NCBI GenBank assembly: GCA_019415435.1
Contig: DXZE01000015.1
Span: forward strand, 1-38,779
Direction of reading: 5' to 3'
Source of the DNA: Erysipelotrichaceae bacterium
GTDB taxonomy: Bacteria; Bacillota_I; Bacilli_A; Erysipelotrichales; Erysipelotrichaceae
Length of the DNA: 38,779 nucleotides
Shown: piece after piece, positions 21,595 to 31,302 of the stretch
Layout of the letters: every line of letters starts with the position of its first letter
Numbering within the stretch: position 1 is the first letter of the stretch
Made by a program: the position numbers and the translations under genes
Notes under the pieces: model-generated
Told to the model about the DNA's origin: nothing
The model's database searches: none
What the model saw: only the letters and a program-made list of their open reading frames with translations

Positions 21595-24123
21595 TTATTT
21601 CTTCTTAGCCTCCTCGCAGAGGTCATTCAGCATAACCCATGCTTCTCTGGGGGATAAAGCATCCGGATCAACCGCATTCAGCTTATCCTTAATCGCATCT
21701 GCTTCAGGATCTTCCTTCTTCATTTCCACTACCTGGAAACTCTGCTGGACGACTCTCTTCTTCGATTCCAGTTCCTTTTGAAGCTGTTTTGCCCGATCCA
21801 GTACAGACTCTGGCAAGCCTGCAAGTCTTGCGACATTAATACCATAGGAATGACCAGCCGGACCATCTTTAATCTTATATAAGAAGGTAACCTTCTCATT
21901 ATCCTCCTTTACAACAACATGTACATTCTTTACGCATCCTACGGAATCTGTTAAAGAAGTCAATTCATGATAGTGGGTAGAAAACAATGTTTTGGCATGA
22001 ATACAGGATGCGATATATTCCAGCATTGCCTGAGCTAATGCCATACCATCATACGTAGATGTACCTCTGCCTATTTCATCAAATAATATCAATGAATGAT
22101 CTGTAGCTTCCTGCAGGGCATGATTTGCCTCAGTCATTTCTACCATGAACGTAGACTGACCAGAGAGAATATCATCAGAAGCACCTATTCTCGTAAAGAT
22201 CTTGTCAAAGACTGGCATATGACAGCTCCTGGCCGGCACAAAGCATCCGATCTGAGCCATAATTACAATTAAAGCTGTCTGACGCATATACGTAGATTTA
22301 CCACCCATATTAGGACCGGTAATCAAAAGAATACTGGTATCATGATCCAGATGAAGACTGTTAGCTACATACTTTGGATCTTTCATCATTTCATCTAAGA
22401 TCGGATGTCTGCCGCTTTTGATATCTAATTCATCTTCATCAAATACAGGTCTTGTATAACCATACTTTGAAGAATCTTCTGCTAAAGCCGCATAGCAGTC
22501 AATCTCAGCTAAAGCTTTAGCCAGTTTCTGTAACTTAGGCAGATACTTGCGTATTTCTTCCAGAATCTTCTGGAATAATTCTTTTTCAATCCTGATGGCA
22601 TTCTCTTCTGCATGCAGGATCATATCTTCTTTTTCTTTTAATTCCGGAGAAATAAATCTTTCATTATTTGTTAAGGTCTGTTTGCGTATATAACCCCATT
22701 CATCCTTAACCTGCTTTGCGGCAGCCTTGGATATCTCTATGTAATAGCCAAAGACTTTGTTATAACCGATCTTTAAAGTCTTGATTCCGGTTCTTTCTCT
22801 TTCCTTTGCTTCTAAGGAAGCGATAAAGTCTCTGCCGTTTCTCTGTATCTCCCTGGCTTCATCCAGTTCGGTATTATAGCCATCCTTGAACATACCGCCA
22901 TCGGTTCTAGATACAGGTAAGTCATCTTTAAAAGCATCCTTGATCTGATCATAGAGATCACTTAAAGGATCCAGGGTACTGTATGCCTTGAATGGTTCGC
23001 CATCTACCTGTGCCAATACAGTTGGAACTTCCGCCAATGTCTTTACTAATCTCTGACAGTCAATCGCATTGGCATTATTCATGGCACATCTTGCAATTAA
23101 TCTCTGTAAGTCATAAATATTACCCAGGGAATCTCTGATCTTCTGACGTTTCATGAAGTTCTTCATGAGCCATTCCACTCTGTCCAGACGCTTTTCTATC
23201 TTTTCTTGTGATACAAGCGGACTTTCAATCCACTTTCTTAATTGTCTTGACCCCATGGCACTCTTGCATGTATCCAGGAATGACCATAACGTAATAGCCT
23301 TGCCATTTTCATGCAGGGGCTGCGTTAATTCAAGATTCTGTCTGGTAGAGTAATCCATATACAGAACTTCATCTTCTTCCGCAAGTACTGCTGTCTGAAG
23401 ATGGGCAAGCATATGTTTCTGGGTTGCCTCGAGATAATTTAACATCAGGCCATAAGATTCCAGATCATAGTCCTTGGTTATCTCATCTGTTAAAGGCTTG
23501 TATTCTTCTTTGATATCCGTATTGTCACAATACGAGATAACAATCTGCATCTCTCTTAGCTGTTTGAGAATACGTTCTCTGAAACCATGCTTCACAACAA
23601 CCTCACGGGCATTGTTCTTAATGATCATCTGTAACAAGGCATTATCCTTATGAGCACAATTCTCCACAAAGTTTTCACCTGTGGATACTTCCGCAAAAGA
23701 CAAGGCATAGCCATAACCATAGTCAATCACTGCCGCAAGATACACCGAAGACTTCTCATCCGTAATCTCATCCATCACTGTACCTGGTGTGATAACTCTG
23801 ATAACATCTCTTTCAACAAGTCCCTGTGCTTCCTTAGGATCCTGCATCTGTTCAACAATCGTCACCTTATAACCTCTTGCGACAAGACGCTGGATATAAG
23901 ACTGTACGGCATGGTGCGGAACACCGCACATCGGCACTTTTTCTTCTACCCCTGCACTCTTACCGGTTAAGACAAGATCCAGCTCTCTCGATGCAATCCT
24001 GGCATCATCAAAGAACATCTCATAAAAGTCCCCGATTCGATAAAACACTAATGTATCCGGATATTGTTTCTTGATGCTGAGATAATGCTGCATCATTGGT
24101 GTATATGTTTTCTCTTTAGCCAT
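21595..24123 (-). CDS. mutS: DNA mismatch repair protein MutS
   Basis: 842 aa, full length. N-terminal mismatch-binding domain with the Phe-x-Glu motif (FYRIGDFYEMF, near 27-37), the clamp and lever regions, and the ATPase: Walker A TGPNMGGKSTYMRQ (near 600), DEIGRGTSTYDG (near 678) and FSTHYHEL (near 710). The predicted product is a MutS1 rather than MutS2, as no Smr domain is present. mutL does not follow; uvrA does. Start ATG at 24121-24123 with a weak GTGGA site. Confidence 0.98.
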   Translation of the reverse strand: MAKEKTYTPMMQHYLSIKKQYPDTLVFYRIGDFYEMFFDDARIASRELDLVLTGKSAGVEEKVPMCGVPHHAVQSYIQRLVARGYKVTIVEQMQDPKEAQGLVERDVIRVITPGTVMDEITDEKSSVYLAAVIDYGYGYALSFAEVSTGENFVENCAHKDNALLQMIIKNNAREVVVKHGFRERILKQLREMQIVISYCDNTDIKEEYKPLTDEITKDYDLESYGLMLNYLEATQKHMLAHLQTAVLAEEDEVLYMDYSTRQNLELTQPLHENGKAITLWSFLDTCKSAMGSRQLRKWIESPLVSQEKIEKRLDRVEWLMKNFMKRQKIRDSLGNIYDLQRLIARCAMNNANAIDCQRLVKTLAEVPTVLAQVDGEPFKAYSTLDPLSDLYDQIKDAFKDDLPVSRTDGGMFKDGYNTELDEAREIQRNGRDFIASLEAKERERTGIKTLKIGYNKVFGYYIEISKAAAKQVKDEWGYIRKQTLTNNERFISPELKEKEDMILHAEENAIRIEKELFQKILEEIRKYLPKLQKLAKALAEIDCYAALAEDSSKYGYTRPVFDEDELDIKSGRHPILDEMMKDPKYVANSLHLDHDTSILLITGPNMGGKSTYMRQTALIVIMAQIGCFVPARSCHMPVFDKIFTRIGASDDILSGQSTFMVEMTEANHALQEATDHSLILFDEIGRGTSTYDGMALAQAMLEYIASCIHAKTLFSTHYHELTSLTDSVGCVKNVHVVVKEDNEKVTFLYKIKDGPAGHSYGINVARLAGLPESVLDRAKQLQKELESKKRVVQQSFQVVEMKKEDPEADAIKDKLNAVDPDALSPREAWVMLNDLCEEAKKK

Positions 24124-24148
24124 ATTTATCCACTTAAAAAGCGTACCT

Positions 24149-24157
24149 ATTATATCA
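24149..24157 (-). promoter_or_regulatory. Extended -10 promoter of mutS
   Basis: TGATATAAT (24149-24157) on the minus strand. No good -35 is seen at 16-18 nt, as is common for extended -10 promoters. Confidence 0.55.
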
Positions 24158-24198
24158 CGTCATTAACATCCTAATGGTCTGATACTCTGATTCTTTCT

Positions 24199-24227
24199 TT
24201 AACATTCAGACACAATTGCCCTATAAT
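24199..24227 (+). promoter_or_regulatory. Promoter of the plus-strand MATE gene, near-leaderless
   Basis: TTAACA (24199-24204), a 17-nt spacer and TATAAT (24222-24227). The ATG is only 10 nt after the -10 box, and nothing resembling a Shine-Dalgarno lies between them, so the mRNA leader should be 0-5 nt. Confidence 0.75.
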
Positions 24228-24237
24228 TGCCATCTGT

Positions 24238-25587
24238 ATGAATCAGAAATTATTTACAGATTCTTATTTAAAAAGATTAATTGTCCCGCTGATATTTGAA
24301 CAGACACTGGAAATAACCGTAGGTATGGCAGATACCATGATGGTTTCTTCTGCAGGTGAAGCTGCCGTCTCTGGTGTTTCCTTAGTCGATCAGGTGAATA
24401 ACCTGATCATAGCTATCGTCTCTGCCTTAGCTACTGGTGGTGCAGTTGTCGCATCCCAATATCTTGGTGCACATGAGAAAAACAATGCCAGCCGTTCTGC
24501 CAACCAGTTATTGTTTACACTTGGTACAGCCGGTATCATTCTTATGATCATTGCCTTAGCTTTCAATCGTCCGATCTTAAGATTATTCTTTGGATCGATT
24601 GATGATGATGTCATGCATAATGCCATTGTCTACTTTGTCATTACCGGATTATCTTTCCCATTTCTGGCTGTATACAATGCCGGAGCTGCCTTATTCAGAT
24701 CTATGGGCAACTCCCGCATTACCTTACGTATATCTTTGATCATGAATATCATGAACATTGTCGGTAATGCGATTGGTGTATTCGTACTCCATTTAGGAGC
24801 AGCGGGTGTTGCCTGGCCTTCCTTCTTTTCAAGAGGAGTAGCCGCAGGTATTGTGACCTATCTCTTATTAGATCAGACATTAGATGTGCATTACTTAAAA
24901 GAAAGATTCCATATTGATGGCAATGTCATTCACAGAATTCTCTATATAGGCATTCCAAGTGGTATAGAGAATGGCATCTTTGAACTTGGCAGAGTCATTG
25001 TAGTTTCTATTATTGCAACATTTGGAACCATGCAGATAGCAGCGAATGGAGTTGCGAATAACCTGGATGGAGTTGGTGTCATCATCGGCAAAGCCATGAG
25101 TCTTGCGATGATTACTGTTATTGGTCAATGTGCAGGTGCCAAAGATGAAGAACAGGTACGCTTCTATACAAAGAAACTCATGAAGATCACATACATCGGT
25201 ATGTGGGTTATGGATATCCCTCTGTTAATTCTCTTAAGACCTATTCTGCATTTATATGGATTAAGTGAACAGACATTAAACCTTGCCTGGTTATTAGTCA
25301 TGATTCATGATGTCAGTGCCATGTTCATATGGCCGCTAGCCTTTGTATTACCAAACATGTTAAGGGCATGTAATGACGTTAAGTTTACGATGACTGTTTC
25401 CCTTATCTCTATGGCTGTTAACAGAATCCTTTTCTCATGGATCATAGGTGCTCACTTTGGTATGGGTGCGATTGGTGTATGGATTGCGATGATCATTGAC
25501 TGGATATGCAGGACTATCTTCTTTGTTGGAAGATATCTTAAAGGCGGATGGAAACAGAAGATGTTTCTGAATGATGAAAAGGCATAA
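24238..25587 (+). CDS. MATE family efflux transporter
   Basis: 449 aa with about 12 hydrophobic helices in two similar halves, typical of cation-coupled multidrug exporters of the MATE/NorM-DinF superfamily. Family features include the N-terminal GMADTMMVSSAGEAAVSGVSLV and the equivalent IAANGVANNLDGVGVIIGKAM in the second half. The start is fixed: the conserved helix begins about ten residues in, and there is no other ATG, GTG or TTG before it. Substrate unknown. It faces a paralogue of the same length, with 3 bp between the stop codons. Confidence 0.93.
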   Translation: MNQKLFTDSYLKRLIVPLIFEQTLEITVGMADTMMVSSAGEAAVSGVSLVDQVNNLIIAIVSALATGGAVVASQYLGAHEKNNASRSANQLLFTLGTAGIILMIIALAFNRPILRLFFGSIDDDVMHNAIVYFVITGLSFPFLAVYNAGAALFRSMGNSRITLRISLIMNIMNIVGNAIGVFVLHLGAAGVAWPSFFSRGVAAGIVTYLLLDQTLDVHYLKERFHIDGNVIHRILYIGIPSGIENGIFELGRVIVVSIIATFGTMQIAANGVANNLDGVGVIIGKAMSLAMITVIGQCAGAKDEEQVRFYTKKLMKITYIGMWVMDIPLLILLRPILHLYGLSEQTLNLAWLLVMIHDVSAMFIWPLAFVLPNMLRACNDVKFTMTVSLISMAVNRILFSWIIGAHFGMGAIGVWIAMIIDWICRTIFFVGRYLKGGWKQKMFLNDEKA

Positions 25588-25590
25588 TAG

Positions 25591-26940
25591 TTATACCAGC
25601 CTGTATCTCTTCCACTTCCCGCTTTTATAACGAATCACAAAACATATCGTTCTTACCATCCAGTCACAATACATGGCAAGATACACGCCTAACACATGCA
25701 TATGCATGACTGTACCCAGAACATACGCTAATGAGATTCTCACAATAAACATAGACAATACACCAGTTACCATGGTGAACTTTGCATCGCCTGCAGCTCT
25801 CAAACCATTTGGTAAAACAAAAGCCAATGGTTCAATCAACACATCTGCAATAAGATATGTAATCATTAACTGTCTGACGATCTCTGCTGTTTCAGAAGAT
25901 AAAGAATATAACTGTATCGTTACTGGAAGTATCAGGAAAACAATCAGACAATTCACTGCCGCAAGCATATAAGACCATCGTAATAACTTCTTAAAGTAAT
26001 ACTCTGCCTGGTCATAATCTCCTGCCCCGGTACATTGTCCTATGACTGTAACAATTGCTAACTGCATGGCTCCTGCCGTAACCAAAGCCAGATTAGTAAG
26101 ACTGTCTGCCACACCATTTGCCGCAATCTGGGATGTACCATAGGAAGCTACGAATATCGTTACGATGATTCTTCCAAACTGGAATAAACCATTTTCTATG
26201 GCATTAGGTACAGCTATCTTTAATATCTTATGAATCATGTTTCCATGTATGGAAAATATATATTTCTTATCCACATGGATCAGATTACGCTTATCAAATG
26301 ATCTTGTACCTAATAGTAATGCCGCCGTCATTCTGGATATTAATGTAGGCCAGGCTACACTTGCCGCAGCCAAGTGAAGACCATATACACCTATGGCATT
26401 ACCAGTCATATTAATGACATTCATGATGATAGAAACATACATGATCTGTTTGGTTTCATTCATACTGCGATAGATGGCAGAAGCACTGTTATACATGCCA
26501 AGGAAGGGAAATGATAATGCAGTGATATAGAAATATGTCACTGCATTTTTCATGACTTCTGGTTCTACAGAACCATAAAGAAGATTCAGTATCTGTTTAC
26601 AAAACAATACAGATAAACTCATCATCACAATACCGGTGAGCGTAGAAATCATCATCATCTGGGATGCGGCTAAGCCTGCCTCTTTCTGATTATGATTACC
26701 GATATATTGTGATACCACGACTGCACCGCCTGCCGATAAAGCCGTCAGTATTGTAATAATCAGATAATTGACTTCATTAACAATAGATACACCTGATACC
26801 GCTGCTTCACCCGCATGTGAAACCATCAATGTATCTAACATACCTACAAACAGTACTAATAACTGTTCCACAATCAAAGGAGCAATTAATCTTCTTAACT
26901 GCTCCGTTGTAAATAACTTGTCTGTTATCGTCCTGTTCAC
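25591..26940 (-). CDS. MATE family efflux transporter (second paralogue)
   Basis: 449 aa, the same fold and length as the plus-strand neighbour. Shared landmarks are the LRRLIAPLIVEQ start, GMLDTLMVSHAGEAAVSGVSIV and QIAANGVADSLTNLALVTAGAM. The start is GTG at 26938-26940, overlapping the stop of the PTS-like gene (GTGA), so it is probably co-transcribed with NAD kinase and the EIIBC-like gene. The upstream purine-rich site (AAGGTCAGAG) is poor. Substrate unknown. The two MATEs probably arose by duplication followed by inversion. Confidence 0.92.
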   Translation of the reverse strand: MNRTITDKLFTTEQLRRLIAPLIVEQLLVLFVGMLDTLMVSHAGEAAVSGVSIVNEVNYLIITILTALSAGGAVVVSQYIGNHNQKEAGLAASQMMMISTLTGIVMMSLSVLFCKQILNLLYGSVEPEVMKNAVTYFYITALSFPFLGMYNSASAIYRSMNETKQIMYVSIIMNVINMTGNAIGVYGLHLAAASVAWPTLISRMTAALLLGTRSFDKRNLIHVDKKYIFSIHGNMIHKILKIAVPNAIENGLFQFGRIIVTIFVASYGTSQIAANGVADSLTNLALVTAGAMQLAIVTVIGQCTGAGDYDQAEYYFKKLLRWSYMLAAVNCLIVFLILPVTIQLYSLSSETAEIVRQLMITYLIADVLIEPLAFVLPNGLRAAGDAKFTMVTGVLSMFIVRISLAYVLGTVMHMHVLGVYLAMYCDWMVRTICFVIRYKSGKWKRYRLV

Positions 26941-28490
26941 TCTGTATCTCTGACCTTATTTCTGCGTTCTTTTTCTATACCGTCTCTTATCATTGTAGAA
27001 GCTGATCCAAAGCACAGGTTATAACCGAACTTTGTCTCATATACACGATACGATCCAAGTCTTCTTAACTGCTGGATATCTACCTTACCTGGATCATAGA
27101 CAGATACCGTCACAACCCTGACAGAAGATTCACTCATACGGATATTCTCTATACCGCCAAGAGCCTGTATCGTACCATCTACTGCTCTGTCTTTATCGCC
27201 TGTCTTAAAGAGATCTATTGCCAGATATTTAAAATAGAACTTTGTCGTAAAGTAATACACTGCCCCGGTAATCACACCTATTAACAATATCCATACCAAT
27301 GTCTGCTGTAAGGACGGATTGGAAATGTAGGATAAGAATTCCGGTAATGTACCAGGCATAGCAGCTATGGTTGTTGTACCACCGTTGTTAAAACCTAAAT
27401 ATATATGCAATGCCTGTAATATCCCAAACAGAAGACCTGTATAAGCTAAATGTATTGCAAATAATAACGGGCATAACAATAACAGCATCAATTCTATTGG
27501 TAACATCGTTCCGCTAAACCATGAAGCGATTGTCACAATGATGCATAACATACGAATTCTCCGTCTTTCAATCTTATTGGTATACATGGAATACATAGCC
27601 CATATTAATGATGGAAAGGCAAATAGATTCAGTATGTAATACGGGGTAATGAATCTTCCACTCATGCCGGTTAAGATACCGGCATTAATCTGTCCATGCC
27701 ATATACTGACATCACCTGTAATAGAAGCTCCTGCGACAGATATCCAGCTTCCTCCATCTGATGTATACCAGAACGGCTGTCTGATCATAGCTGCCAGGTT
27801 AATACTTCCAAAGAATCTGTCACAGATTCCATATAAAGCAAGATTAACAGGATTCGTTGTATCAGATGCTATGAATGTGACTAACTGCTGTATACCCTGA
27901 ATGACATATGGCCATATATACGCAAAACCTATTCCGGCAAGTAATGAAAAGAATACTGTAATAATGAGACACGCTGCATCTCTTGATATAAACCCAAAGA
28001 ATCCATATTCATTCTTTGTCTTTAATCTTTCAAAAACAAGCAGGGTAATAAAGGCTACTACGATTGTCGCAAAGATACCTGTCTGTAAAGGGTATCTTGT
28101 TGTTTCGGTTAAAGTACCGCCTCTTGTGACAGACATATTCAATCCTAATATGGAAGAATAGGCAGTAGCTGGTAAGTTTGTATCATCCGCTAACATAGTT
28201 CCGGCATTGAATATGACATAGCCTATGCCTGCGGATAAGATTGTTGTTGTATTCCCGCTTCTTCTGGCCACAAGACGCAGTAAAAACAACAGTGGAAAGT
28301 TTACAATCACAAACTGTCCTGTCTTGATCAGAACATTGCCAATCATTTCTACATAACTGTTATCTGTTAATACACCTAATCCAAATACAGGATTTACCAT
28401 TAAATTGCCAATACCGGCAATCATAACAGCAATTAACAGTATTTCCAGAGGAAACCTTAATATTTCAAAAAATGCATGCCAGTTTTTCAT
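26937..28490 (-). CDS. PTS glucose/maltose-type EIIBC-like protein with a degenerate EIIB domain
   Basis: 517 aa. Residues 1-425 form a multi-helix EIIC domain; FSGTMLPIELMLLLLCPLLFAIHLAYTGL (325-353) aligns with the glucose-superfamily block that normally reads G-TEPIEF. Here the first Glu of that motif is Leu. Residues 435-505 align with EIIB (IQALGGIENI, VSVYDPGKVD, then QLRRLGS), but the phosphorylated Cys of the usual N-x-D-A-C-x-T-R-L motif is Ser453 (RMSESSVRV). The protein may be a non-phosphorylating permease, a sensor or a decayed transporter. It starts 13 nt after NAD kinase and overlaps the MATE gene downstream. Confidence 0.75.
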   Translation of the reverse strand: MKNWHAFFEILRFPLEILLIAVMIAGIGNLMVNPVFGLGVLTDNSYVEMIGNVLIKTGQFVIVNFPLLFLLRLVARRSGNTTTILSAGIGYVIFNAGTMLADDTNLPATAYSSILGLNMSVTRGGTLTETTRYPLQTGIFATIVVAFITLLVFERLKTKNEYGFFGFISRDAACLIITVFFSLLAGIGFAYIWPYVIQGIQQLVTFIASDTTNPVNLALYGICDRFFGSINLAAMIRQPFWYTSDGGSWISVAGASITGDVSIWHGQINAGILTGMSGRFITPYYILNLFAFPSLIWAMYSMYTNKIERRRIRMLCIIVTIASWFSGTMLPIELMLLLLCPLLFAIHLAYTGLLFGILQALHIYLGFNNGGTTTIAAMPGTLPEFLSYISNPSLQQTLVWILLIGVITGAVYYFTTKFYFKYLAIDLFKTGDKDRAVDGTIQALGGIENIRMSESSVRVVTVSVYDPGKVDIQQLRRLGSYRVYETKFGYNLCFGSASTMIRDGIEKERRNKVRDTE

Positions 28491-28503
28491 ATTACCTATT
28501 GTA

Positions 28504-29277
28504 TCAGAACAGTGTCTTTAATTTTCTGAAGTAAGAAACATTCTTCCCTCTTAATACTCTTACTTTCTTACTCTGACAGATCTTGATTTCCACATGTTTT
28601 GCACCATCTAATGGATAAACATCAGAGTCAACACCTAATAAAGCTCCATCAAAGGATTCAGATCTGAAATCCAGAATACTGTCAGCCTTTAATACAAATG
28701 GGGCATCCAGAGAACGATAGCGTGAATGATGAATACCGGATATCTCTGCCATCTCTATTAAGTTAAGACCTTCTTCTATAACTGCCCCACCTAAAGAACG
28801 GTTATAAGCAGTAGATCCTAATTGCGTACAGATACACATACCCGTACCACGGAAAGTTTCAAACTTACCGGCATTGATATAGACATCCATGACCTGGGTT
28901 CTGGCCGCATTCTCTATTCTTACTTCATTGAGTCCATAGTACTTATGACTTCCTACAGATGCCTGTAATACCGGATATATTTCTTCTTTTCCCTTATCCT
29001 GTAAAAGAACATTCATAAAATCCAGTATTTCTTCATCTTTATAATCAGAATAAAAACCTAATGTACCGGTATGAATACCAAAGAAACGTACATCATTCAG
29101 CTGATCCATATACTGATGTACCGCATACAGGAATGTTCCATCTCCCCCGATAACCAGAACTGTATCAGGATGCTTGTCATTTCTGATAAACCCTGATTCT
29201 TCTAATTTCTTATTGACATCTTTTGAAAGCATCTGGGACAGTTCATCCAGACGTGCAACGATTGTGAATTGTTTCAT
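28504..29277 (-). CDS. nadK: NAD kinase
   Basis: Makes NADP from NAD and ATP. The 257-aa product has the GGDGTFL motif (near residue 46) that binds the phosphate donor, the LGFYSDY segment, and STAYNRSLGGAVI (near 150), corresponding to the usual NAD-binding T-A-Y motif. I start at the ATG at 29275-29277; an in-frame TTG six codons earlier has no ribosome site either. No Shine-Dalgarno precedes the ATG, and a TATACT hexamer ends 6 nt upstream, as in a leaderless mRNA. It lies directly after the metG terminator. Confidence 0.92.
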   Translation of the reverse strand: MKQFTIVARLDELSQMLSKDVNKKLEESGFIRNDKHPDTVLVIGGDGTFLYAVHQYMDQLNDVRFFGIHTGTLGFYSDYKDEEILDFMNVLLQDKGKEEIYPVLQASVGSHKYYGLNEVRIENAARTQVMDVYINAGKFETFRGTGMCICTQLGSTAYNRSLGGAVIEEGLNLIEMAEISGIHHSRYRSLDAPFVLKADSILDFRSESFDGALLGVDSDVYPLDGAKHVEIKICQSKKVRVLRGKNVSYFRKLKTLF

Positions 29278-29283
29278 GCGTAA

Positions 29284-29289
29284 AGTATA
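29284..29289 (-). promoter_or_regulatory. -10 candidate for nadK, leaderless arrangement
   Basis: TATACT on the minus strand, 6 nt before the ATG and downstream of the metG terminator stem. No good -35 hexamer can be seen at 16-18 nt. Confidence 0.4.
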
Positions 29290-29302
29290 ACGCAAAGAGA
29301 CT

Positions 29303-29334
29303 AAAAAAACGTACAGGATATCTCACCTGTACGT
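29303..29334 (-). terminator. Terminator of metG
   Basis: A perfect 9-bp stem ACGTACAGG / CCTGTACGT (29309-29317 with 29326-29334), followed by TTTTTTT on the minus strand. Confidence 0.92.
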
Positions 29335-29340
29335 ATATTA

Positions 29341-31281
29341 TCAGGAAACCTTACTGCCTGGTTCAAGACCATTGACCTCTACAACCGTGACTTCATTGCC
29401 TTCCTTGCCAGCCAATAACATACCGTTACTCTGTACGCCTCTGATAACACTAGGCTTCAGATTTGCGACAACAACAATATGCTTGCCAATCATCTGACCT
29501 GGTGTATAGCTTCCGGCAAGACCAGAGACAATTATTCTTGGTTCCTTCTCACCAATATCTACTTTTAAGATAAACAGCTTATCCGCATCCGGATGTCTTT
29601 CACATGCGACAACTCTGCCTACTCTTAAATCTAATTTGGCAAAATCATCAATTGTGACTTCATTCTTGGCTGCTTCAGCTTTTCTGATTTCTGCCTTCTG
29701 AACCTTCTGCATCTGTTCTACCTTATCCATGATTTCCTTCTGGTTTAATCTTGCAAAGAGAATCTCTGGCTTATCAGTAATTGTGATGCCGTTTTCAAGC
29801 TGACCGAAGGTCAGATCATCATAAGATGTCTTTTCTGTATGAAGCTGTTCCAGAATCTTGTCTGCTGTATCAGGCAGATAAGGCTTTAAGAGAATACCGA
29901 TAAAGCGGATTGTTTCAAGCAGGTTATACAGAACTGTAGCTAATCTGCCGATCTGATCAGGATCCTTGGCAAGCTTCCAAGGTTCTGTTTCATCAATGTA
30001 CTTGTTGCATCTGGACGCGAGATCCAGGATATCCTGAATCGCATCAGCCACATGCAGTGTATCCATATTGGCATTGACTTTGGCTACAGTATCCAAAGCT
30101 GCTTTTTTTAATTCTTCATCAAGCGGTTCTTCTTCACCAGGATTAGCAACAGTACCATTGAAGTACTTGTTATCCATAGATAATGTACGGTTGACTAAGT
30201 TACCTAAGTTATTAGCCAGATCTGCATTGATTCTTTCAATCATCAGATCATAGGTAATATGTCCATCCTGGGCAAATGGCATCTCATGCAGCATAATGAA
30301 TCTCACTGCATCTACACCAAAGAGACTTACCAGATCAGAGGCATAGATAACATTGCCCCTGGACTTGGACATCTTGGCATCACCAGTTAATAACCATGGA
30401 TGACCAAATATCTGCTTTGGTAAAGGCTCACCTAATGCCATTAACATAATCGGCCAGTAAATGGTATGGAATCTGACAATATCCTTACCGATCAGATGTA
30501 AATCTGCAGGCCAGTATTTCTTATACATCGGATCACTGTTGCCATCCACATCATAGCCAAGACCGGTAATATAGTTGCTTAATGCATCAATCCATACATA
30601 AACAACATGTTTTGGATCAAAGTCTACCGGAATACCCCACTTGAAGGATGTACGGGATACACAAAGATCCTGTAATCCTGGTTTTAAGAAGTTATTGAGC
30701 ATTTCATTCTTTCTGCTCTCCGGCTGAATGAAATGAGGATGATCTTCAATATACTTGATTAATCTGTCCGCATACTTGCTCATCTTGAAGAAGTATGCTT
30801 CTTCCTTCATATGCGTTAGCTTACTGCCGCATACCGGGCAGATACCCTCTTCTTTGATCTGGGAAGGTGTATAGTAAGCTTCACATTCCTGACAATACAG
30901 GCCATCATAATGTCCCTTATAAATATCACCCTGATCATACAGTTTCTTAAAGATCTTCTGAACCTGTTTCTCATGATAAGGATCTGTAGTACGGATAAAG
31001 TGATCATAAGAAACATTCATGCAGTCATACTGTTCCCTGATCTCTCCACTGATCTTATCGACATACTCCTTAGGTGTTAAGCCAGCTTCTTTGGCTCTAT
31101 CTTCTACCTTCTGACCATGTTCGTCGGTTCCGGTCTGGAATCTGACATCATAGCCTGTTAACCGCTTGTATCTGGCAATACTGTCAGCTAATACAATTTC
31201 ATAGACATTGCCGATATGCGGCTTGCCCGATGTATACGCAATAGCGGTTGTAATGTAATATGGTTCTTTATTGACTGTCAT
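29341..31281 (-). CDS. metG: Methionyl-tRNA synthetase
   Basis: Class I enzyme charging tRNA-Met. The 646-aa product has the HIGH-type motif (YTSGKPHIGN, near 15), a zinc knuckle (CQECEAYY ... CPVCGSKL, near 125-150), KMSKS (DAKMSKSRGN, near 298) and a C-terminal OB-fold tRNA-binding domain (FAKLDLRVGRVV, near 545 onward). The start is the ATG at 31279-31281, with GGGAGG 8 nt upstream; the longer frame runs through the T-box leader. A methionine T-box controls it. Confidence 0.97.
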   Translation of the reverse strand: MTVNKEPYYITTAIAYTSGKPHIGNVYEIVLADSIARYKRLTGYDVRFQTGTDEHGQKVEDRAKEAGLTPKEYVDKISGEIREQYDCMNVSYDHFIRTTDPYHEKQVQKIFKKLYDQGDIYKGHYDGLYCQECEAYYTPSQIKEEGICPVCGSKLTHMKEEAYFFKMSKYADRLIKYIEDHPHFIQPESRKNEMLNNFLKPGLQDLCVSRTSFKWGIPVDFDPKHVVYVWIDALSNYITGLGYDVDGNSDPMYKKYWPADLHLIGKDIVRFHTIYWPIMLMALGEPLPKQIFGHPWLLTGDAKMSKSRGNVIYASDLVSLFGVDAVRFIMLHEMPFAQDGHITYDLMIERINADLANNLGNLVNRTLSMDNKYFNGTVANPGEEEPLDEELKKAALDTVAKVNANMDTLHVADAIQDILDLASRCNKYIDETEPWKLAKDPDQIGRLATVLYNLLETIRFIGILLKPYLPDTADKILEQLHTEKTSYDDLTFGQLENGITITDKPEILFARLNQKEIMDKVEQMQKVQKAEIRKAEAAKNEVTIDDFAKLDLRVGRVVACERHPDADKLFILKVDIGEKEPRIIVSGLAGSYTPGQMIGKHIVVVANLKPSVIRGVQSNGMLLAGKEGNEVTVVEVNGLEPGSKVS

Positions 31282-31302
31282 AGCATGCACCTCCCTGTAC
31301 AT

